Source: Paraescarpia echinospica (taxonomy: Eukaryota > Annelida > Polychaeta > Sabellida > Siboglinidae). Taken from it: a DNA stretch of 64,000 nt. Shown here in pieces: positions 57,000-64,000 of the stretch. Location of the stretch: assembly GCA_020002185.1 (NCBI GenBank), contig JAHLWY010000249.1, positions 1-64,000 of the forward strand, given 5' to 3'. A program made the translations under genes and the position numbers. How positions within the stretch are numbered: position 1 is the first letter of the stretch; each line of letters begins with the position of its first letter. Under the pieces are notes generated by a model. The model saw nothing but the letters and a program-made list of their open reading frames with translations, searched no databases and was not told where the DNA came from.

Positions 57000-57570
57000 C
57001 TTTTGCAAATACTAGTGAATGCATAGTCATATAATGTATGAGTATGTATATTATATATCATAAATTAAAATAATATATAAAATATCATACACGAAAATAA
57101 TTTACGTATATTATGTATAATATATCTGAATAGACTATACATAAAATTGAACAATTTTGTTATGAACATTCGCTTTTTAAAATCAAACACAACCGCACGT
57201 GAACATCCAAACATAAACGCGCGCGGGCACACACACATCCACACTCTTCCCTATTGTCCGAGATTGCGCTTCAGATTAACGCAATGCAAAAGCTCAGAAT
57301 AGTTATTTTAAACTTAGTTGCAAATGAACTTTACATGACAAGATCTAGTGCAGATAGCATATAAAATACAACCTGCTTGTCAGTGTCACGAAGTAAAATT
57401 CCATTAACATACACTATTTTTTCGTTGTGAATTGTCACTCGTATCAGGAACGTGTCTGAGTAATGTCCAAACGTTTCAACGTTGATAACAGCAGACAGTG
57501 GCTGGTCTCACCATCCTTTTGTCGTATTAGCTCAAAAGGGTGAATGAATAACTAGACCTGCATTAACATA
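57000..57570. other. no supported gene
   Basis: AT-rich with TATA-like words. I see nothing recognisable. Confidence 0.35.
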
Positions 57571-57576
57571 CTTTTT

Positions 57577-57805
57577 GTTATGACCCATCTACGGCGATAT
57601 CATTAGCCGTGTTACGACCCATCTACGGCGATATCATTAGCCGTGTTACGACCCATCTACGGCGATATCATTAGCCGTGTTACGACCCATCTACGGCGAT
57701 ATCATTAGCCGTGTTACGACCCATCTACGGCGATATCATTAGCCGTGTTACGACCCATCTACGGCGATATCATTAGCCGTGTTACGACCCATCTACGGCG
57801 ATATG
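57577..57805. repeat. 34 bp minisatellite, about seven identical copies
   Basis: The unit ACGACCCATCTACGGCGATA plus TCATTAGCCGTGTT shows almost no differences between copies, so the expansion is recent. GC content is higher than the surroundings. The flank 57810-58245 holds nothing recognisable. Confidence 0.95.
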
Positions 57806-58247
57806 AGTAGCAAACATACGGATGACTTTTCGGAAAAGATCTGAGTGAACGCATCAGGTAATATTAGTTTGTATTCAAGGTCCAAGGCATATAATTTACT
57901 GAGAAGAAGCAACGGTGCCGAGTCTGGACGTTTAATGTTTTTGTATATCATGGTAAAAATAATTAAGCCATCTACAAATATATCCCTGGATGCATGCAGA
58001 AATTTTGAATAGTTTTTAAGTTATTGACGTTTGAAAATCCACAGTGCTTAATATGTACCAGGTCTACTTGTTGTTGGTCACGTCCGCACGCTTACAAGTA
58101 GCGCCCTCTTTCGCATTTGATATATTTCTTACAGATGGAGCTGTGTACCATTTTTGTTATTTAGCGTCGAAATTATCGCCCGTCATGTTAGTGTATTACA
58201 AAAAGTGAAAGTCAAAAGTTGTATTGGATAAATAGCAGTACGACATA

Positions 58248-58529
58248 TCTATATTATAAAACAGTTCGTTCTCTGTTTGTTTGTGCACCCACATCTCCGT
58301 TAATTTTGTATGTACCGGGTTGGAATTTCAACCCAGCACCCGCTGTTGCTGGTTACGTCAGTTGAGCGATTGATATTGAGATTTCTGGCAAAATGTTTTC
58401 CTAACTACAAGGCCAGAGACCAGTTACCATTTATTAATGCGGGTAGGCTGGAAACATTTGAGATGCGTTTGGGGTGTCTAGTACGTATGACTGCCTTCTC
58501 CCCGGGCAACGCCGGGTAACTCAGCTAGT
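58248..58529 (+). mobile_element. short non-autonomous Helitron
   Basis: It begins TCTATATTATAAAACAGTTC after an A..T-rich site, and ends CCCCGGGCAACGCCGGGTAA followed by CTCAGCTAGT. The 3' end shows the Helitron hairpin (CCGGGC/GCCGGG type) about 10 bp before the CTAGT terminus. There is no Rep/helicase ORF. The 69-codon ORF inside is incidental. A (CA)n tract starts immediately after the terminus. Confidence 0.75.
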
Positions 58530-58533
58530 ACAC

Positions 58534-58603
<70 letters not shown>

Positions 58604-58667
58604 CGTACTCACATATACATATAAATATATATACATATACAGTTATACACACACACTTATATGTACA

Positions 58668-58735
<68 letters not shown>

Positions 58736-58746
58736 ATATATATATA
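58530..58746. repeat. (CA)n and (TA)n microsatellites
   Basis: (CA)n 58530-58602, then mixed CA/TA, then (TA)n with TTTA interruptions to 58746. Long ORFs through it are artefacts. Confidence 0.95.
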
Positions 58747-58779
58747 CGTAGGGCCGTATTTCTGTCGAATCAGGTCCGT

Positions 58780-59010
58780 TTACTCCATGGTCAGTTTACT
58801 CCACGGTCTGTTTACTCTACGGTCAGTTTAGTACACGGTCCGTTTTCACTACACGGTCTGTTTAGTGAACGGTCCGTTTATTCCACGATCTGTTTGCTCC
58901 ACGGTCATTTTACTCCATGGTCTGTTTGGTCCATGGTCCGTTTGCTCCACGGTCCGTTTACTCCACTGCCCGTTTACTCCACGGTCCGTTTACTTCATGG
59001 TTCACTGACC
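58780..59010. repeat. 16-17 bp minisatellite
   Basis: Diverged copies of GTCCGTTTACTCCACG, about 14, continue directly from the microsatellite block. Confidence 0.85.
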
Positions 59011-59039
59011 ACGGGTTGTTAGCTGTTGCGCGATATAAC

Positions 59040-59440
59040 CTTTAATGGTACGGGCGTTGTTCGTTCTCATGTGCAGGACTGACGCTCCGGAATGCGCTGT
59101 CGGAAGATTTACGGCTGACACAGTTCATAGGCACATTTAAAGCCAGTCTTAAAACACACTACTTCAAACTTATTTACGGCTGACACAGTTCATGGGTACA
59201 TTTAAAGCCAGTCTTAAAACACACTACTTCAAACTCGCGTTTAATGGTTAGCCCTAACACGTCACACATGAGTCTACTATTATCGCAGTATATTTTATTC
59301 TTTACAATATGACAATTATAATATATATTTTATGGCTATTGATTATTATTTATTATTTTTATATTAATTCTTACTTTAATGCATCTCCATATATATATAT
59401 ATATATGATTCTAGTGTATAAATAAAACTATTATTAGGTA
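59040..59440 (+). pseudogene. LINE 3' end with a 62 bp internal duplication
   Basis: LRNALSEDLRLTQFIGTFKA, then SLKTHYFKL, is the C-terminus of CR1/L2-type ORF2 (usually WN.LP..LR...S...FK..LKT.LF). The block TTTACGGCTGACACAGTTCA through ACACTACTTCAAACT occurs twice in tandem (about 59108 and 59171). A 3' UTR with TAAATAAAACTATTATTAGG and a short ATT tail follows. Confidence 0.7.
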
Positions 59441-59511
59441 TTATTATTGTACGTGTATACTGTGTACGGCTGGAACTACACTTGAGCTTAGTATGTAACC
59501 AGAAGACGGAG

Positions 59512-59517
<6 letters not shown>

Positions 59518-59575
<58 letters not shown>
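59518..59575. repeat. (GA)n microsatellite
   Basis: An uninterrupted AG run of about 50 bp. Confidence 0.95.
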
Positions 59576-59579
59576 GAGA

Positions 59580-61290
59580 CAGAAAGAGAGGGACAGAACC
59601 ACGTAGAAACAGAACTGCCTAACACTGGGTGGCCCATGTCAAGGAGACGAGTGCCGTACCCGCTGGCAAATTAGATGAATACATTCGATGAATACATTGA
59701 CACTTGAGTAACTGGTTGAGATCTTCGAGGTGTCTTGTCATGTCCGTACTACGCAATGCGCTTCCCGAATCTGAGACATTGCGTAATTGGCAACGTTTAA
59801 TATTATGTTTACTCCAGATCCCTTGATTTAAAATGAATATCGATTTGTACTACATTCATTCTAACATTAATAGTTTGATCCAGTATATATTAATGAACCA
59901 TACAAATATAACCTAAACTTCAATGCAACAAAATGGGCTCGCCCCCGAATAAACATTGGCAAAAGTAGTTTGGGTCATTCTACCAATTCAAACATTTTTA
60001 CATCAGTTTTACTTGTCCTTGAAATGTTGTTATTTCAATATATGATATTTGATTAATCACACATCGAAATATTCAAGCTTACAAATAAATTAGTATGCCA
60101 AAAATAGCTTAAGATATTCATTTTATTTCGTTGTCTACTCTTTTACAGACGTTCCCATCTGTAGTATAGAGTAATGAAACTTAAAGGAAAACAAAAGGAA
60201 ATTGTTTAGGTCTATGCATATAAAACTAATTATGACTGGCGATGTGGTGTTTAACACAGGTCTGTGTGATGCGCCAAGTGCCGTAGTGTAGTGTGTAGTG
60301 TGTAGTTGGTGCTTCATATTCTTGCTTTCGGCTACAGCCGCCAGATAGCTCCTTGGGGTGAAAAGGGAGCCGACTGCGTAAGTCTCCCCTTATGCAGGGG
60401 GCCAAGTGGGTTGAACAGACGTGGAATGCTATCAAACGTTTGCCTCCAAAAACATTTATACATATATCTAGGATCACAACTTAGGTGAACAACCTTTAAA
60501 ACAAATTACTGAAAAAAAATTATTAGCCCCTAAAGACGCTCGTCCAAACCCACAAGGAACTAGCGTTGTAACTCGTTCCGTTTAGATAGTTTGCCCTTTT
60601 TTGAGCGATAATACCGGTTTGTTTACGCTCGAAAATTAACAGGTTCGTTATTACAAACATGTCAAAAAGTAATGTCAGCAGTACGTGTCTGTTTACAATC
60701 TTATCATATAGGAAGACTTAGCATATGAGACTGAGGTTCTAGCAAGCAGATGTGTTTTACGTGCCCTACGTTTGTGCATCATCCAATTAAGATGTTTCGG
60801 CAATGTTTTGAATCCGGGCCCACCTCGATTTCGTCATTATAACTACATTTTGCGTAAATTTAATACCTCAGTGCATTCATTCAGTAATTCGACATCATTT
60901 CAGGCATATAATGTTTAACACTATTTGCGTCTAATAGCACGTTTGAGGCCCAAATAGCGCCCCGTTTTGTGCAAAACGCCTCACTGTATGTATTACAATA
61001 AACACAACGCGCGTTAAACGTGTAAAAGTCATGGGGCTATTTGTAGGTTTTTTGGTGATCAGTTACATTATGAATTGTAATTATTTAACGTTAATTGGGA
61101 TAGTTGTTTTATGATGTTGTTCTTTTAACACATAGGGTTTGTGATGTAGACAACTGAGCCGAGATGAGTCAGGAAAACGGGTAATTGATAGAACCGTGTC
61201 ACTGCAACAGGCAACGAAAATACTCGAAAACTAAATTAGTTAACTAAACAAAGTGAATAATATGGCAAGAACAAATGAGCAAAGGACTAT
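59580..61290. other. no supported gene
   Basis: Short ORFs only. TAGTGTGTAGTGTGTAG occurs near 60290. I see nothing recognisable. Confidence 0.35.
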
Positions 61291-61299
61291 TTAAAGTGC

Positions 61300-62484
61300 A
61301 TGTCAAAACAACACCATATTTGTTTTGGCAATAACAGCTGTTCGCCATTCCACAAAGACGAACCTTTGCAACACGCTACAATAGGGATATTACTAAAGAT
61401 GTACCTGCTGGTACAAGTATCATACACTTCTGCGGTGAACGGTACAATGCCCAAAAGCCTGAAGTCATCCGTGCAGCAACACATATATGCCCGGCCACAA
61501 CCAGCAAGGCTGTTTGAGGTCAGTGAGCAGTACAGAGCTCCTGGTCCTCAGGAGTTCTTCTCTGTGTCGGTCAAGAAGGCGGGACTGCTGAACTTCCTAT
61601 ATGAGACATGGAGTAAAGAAGAGCAGCTAGCACCGATGATGGGCTTGATGCGACTGTACCTGGGTGGCGGTTTCAGGGTAGAAACTAAGACCGTGTTGGT
61701 TACGCAGGGTACTGTTACAGGTGTGCCTGACATGGAGTCAACTCAACAGGAGGCAGGGACCAGAGTAATTCTTCACACCATATACAGTGTCCGGAATGAA
61801 GGTGTCGACCAAGTAATTGTCCAGGCCAAAGACACAGACATCGTTGTCATGTGCGTCTATTATGCTTGCACGCTGTTGAAAGATCTGCCAGAACTGTGGG
61901 TTCGAACTGCACTGCACCAGATAGCTATCTACCGATCCGTGAGGTGTGTGCTGCTCTTGGAACCTCGCAATGCCATGCACTTCCCTTCCTGCACAGCCTT
62001 AGTGGGCGAGACACAAACAGCTATCCATATTTCACTGGTAAGAAGGTGTGGATGAACCGCAGCAAGGCAGCGGACACATCTGCACTTGAGAACTTTGCCG
62101 AACAAGATGACGCTAATATAACACACACGTGATCAACCAGACAAGCTACCCTACGATCTATATACACCTTTGGCGACTATGATAGACAAGAGTGCTAATG
62201 TCAGCAAGCCCGTCTTCCCTCCGTATGAAGAGTATGGGAGGTTTCTGGATAACGGCAAGCTTGTTCCAATGGCATCCACGCAACCTGCTAGCCCATTGCA
62301 AATGACAAAGACCATATTCTGCGGCTGCACCAAAGGATGCAACATAAACTGCTTATGTGCCCAAAAAATCATTGCCTGTTACATTAGTTGTCGCTGCCAG
62401 GGATCGGTCAAAAAGTGCAGCCGTGCGATGTATGCTGCAAGGTTTGACAACAGCGAAAGCAGCGAATCAGAGCGTGACAATTAA
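61300..62484 (+). pseudogene. PIN/XPG-like (asteroid-like) protein with Cys-rich tail, frameshifted
   Basis: The frame from 61300 reads FFSVSVKKAGLLNFLYETWS, MRLYLGGGFRVETKTVLVTQ, TGVPDMESTQQEAGTRVILH and GVDQVIVQAKDTDIVVMCVY. It is a repetitive invertebrate family that I recall with STHEEADTR and DTDVVV motifs and that resembles XPG-I/asteroid PIN nucleases. In this copy the Asp of EADTR is Gly, which would remove an expected metal ligand. Near 61915 the frame slips and continues as YLPIREVCAALGTSQCHALP and FLHSLSGRDTNSYPYFTGKK to a stop at about 62132. A third frame (62170-62484) ends in a Cys cluster, CGCTKGCNINCLCAQKI and CYISCRCQGSVKKC. The N-terminus is missing. Confidence 0.65.
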
Positions 62485-62489
62485 TAGAA

Positions 62490-64000
62490 ACTGGCAGCAC
62501 TTCTAATGCTGCACTGTTTACCTTCTAGCAAGTAGGTTTATGCACAAATTACCTTCAAACATGGGTCATAGATAATTATTGTTGTGTTAAATTTGTGTTT
62601 ACTGAACAACGATAAGTACTTTCAAGGGAGAAATCGATCCATGTTATAGTTACGCGTGATGACAAGATTGTCTGGTGTTCGGTTAATGTCGAGGTAAATG
62701 TTTTCAGACTACTCATAAACTAGTACTACCTAATGCAATGTTATTTACTATGTTAAAGTAAAATATAAAAAACTTTCAACATTTGAACACGGCAGTTTTC
62801 CTTTATTTTGCTTGACGGTTGTGTTTAGGGGGTAGGTGAAGAAAATCACCTACATTTTGGTTTGAAAGTCATGTATTCTAATACTTTTCTTTCCTCTGTA
62901 AAGTAGATTCATAGGAGAAACTAATTTAGTACAAATGGGACATGTGGGACTCATGTGTGAATTACATTAGAAAAATAAAAAAAATAATCTGAAAAGCAAT
63001 GCACTTTGAACCACTATTTCTTATCTGACCAAGTCGATTTAATTTTCATTTGGCGCAATTTAGCTGCAATACAGTAGTAACACTAACTTAACTGGTACAT
63101 ATACAGATTTTAAGAACGTCACAATACTTACAGAGGAATTGTAAATAATACATTTGATGATGACTACAAAAATCACCTTTTAGTGTATAGAGGCATGTAG
63201 TCTAAGTGCTGTTTACATGTTTCCAGTGATATTTTTCAAGGTTGTCCACCTAGGTTACGATCCTAGGTATATGTAGGTATCATTTTTGGGGCAAACCTTT
63301 TACTGTATTCCATATCTACTTTCATCAAACAACTGCACTTGGCCCCCTGGATACCAGCTGGCACATAGCTTCTCCATAGACGAGACTCCAGCCGAACTTT
63401 CGTGTGGTACACTGCGTATACTGGGCACCTTGCAGCCCCAGGCTAATGTACTAGGAATCTCGGAGTAGGATGGAGCCTTAAAGGTGCAGTGTACAGGGCC
63501 TAACAGCATGTGGATACGTCCCGATGCTGTACCATTCCAACTCCCAACTATGGGCAAATAGTATTGGGCAGATCACGCTAGTAGTATGCTCGCGTTTTTG
63601 GAGGGGCATCCTGCGGTGTTTAAGCGATATTAGGGAGGTTTCGAAAGCCTCCCCCCTGAGCAAAGTGAGCCTCCTCCTGAGCAAAGTGAGCAGTCACGTG
63701 ACCTGCGCCTCCTAGCGGAAAGAAGTGTACCTAAGTGTCCGTAGTGCCATCTAGTGCTAAGCAGCCGTAGTACTATCTATATCTAGCGACTCGGTCTTTA
63801 AAACATGTGATGTATGTATGTATGTATGAAGAATTAGTACTAAGGGAATAACTAGTAACAACCACAGTTTGAAAGTTGATTAGGTTGTTAATGATAACGA
63901 GGCGTGTAGAGAGGTATTAGTTGTGCATGAATGTACGTGTATGAGAGGAGAGAGAGGATGTGCGTGTGTGAAAGAACTAACGAAACACAAGAGTATATAC
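62490..64000. other. no supported gene; weak 85-codon minus ORF at 63300-63557
   Basis: AT-rich to 63250. The minus ORF (MPIVGSWNGTASGRIHMLLG) has no recognised domain. CTGAGCAAAGTGAGC is duplicated near 63655 and 63678, and a short (ATGT)n lies near 63812. The window ends in GA/GT-rich sequence. Confidence 0.35.

Noticed and set aside
57577..57805. 34 bp repeats as a CRISPR array
   Set aside because: No spacers between repeats, a eukaryotic context and no cas genes.
61548..61980. Minus-strand ORFs opposite the PIN-like gene
   Set aside because: Shadows of the plus-strand frame that carries the conserved motifs.

Overview
The window is eukaryotic, and almost certainly from a marine invertebrate. 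Genes are split by GT-AG introns. Coding sequence is sparse and AT-rich. The repeat complement includes CR1/L2-type LINEs with ATT tails, a tyrosine-recombinase (DIRS/Ngaro-type) retrotransposon, a Penelope-like element with GIY-YIG, a Helitron end, a pogo-like relic, a tRNA-derived SINE and many minisatellites with 17-96 bp units. Two gene families point to a mollusc or a cephalochordate: LRR exons of 84-87 nt in one splice phase, and a 'QWPVEPWQVAKAF' domain that I recognise from invertebrate HEPN/DZIP3-like proteins. I cannot name the species. No rRNA genes, CRISPR arrays, bacterial operons or viral genomes were seen.

Layout. 0-7 kb: a short spliced gene for an acidic protein, repeats, a minus-strand LINE RT scrap, a decayed gag-like stretch and a two-repeat ankyrin ORF. 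7-13 kb: minisatellites around a decayed CR1/L2-type LINE that carries a hairpin MITE, then a second LINE scrap and a tRNA-SINE. 15.5-21 kb: a DIRS/Ngaro-like element with an SGNH hydrolase ORF, gag with CCCH and CCHC fingers, RT/RNase H and tyrosine recombinase; the pol part is broken. 23-28 kb: a minus-strand LRR gene end with two alternative 3' ends, its introns filled by minisatellites, one of which amplifies a splice acceptor. 28.55-39.55 kb: an 11 kb inverted-repeat element. Each arm has a spliced zinc-finger gene, preceded in the left arm by a small basic ORF under a near-identical promoter. The arms also hold nested simple repeats and end in subterminal repeat arrays. 41-47 kb: candidate exons, a Penelope-like element in inverted-terminal-repeat form and a LINE tail. 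46.9-50.7 kb: a broken minus-strand HEPN-like gene in which a 32-codon segment is amplified about 35 times. The 1,090-codon plus-strand ORF here is only the antisense of that array. 51-64 kb: a pogo-like relic, a transposon with very long TIRs, a LINE endonuclease scrap, a Helitron end, satellites and a broken PIN/XPG-like gene with a Cys-rich tail.

The strongest candidates for something undescribed are: (1) the 11 kb palindrome with paired zinc-finger genes; (2) the in-exon 96 bp amplification of a HEPN-like domain; (3) the amplified splice-acceptor array between alternative last exons of the LRR gene. All calls come from reading the sequence; no database search was run.
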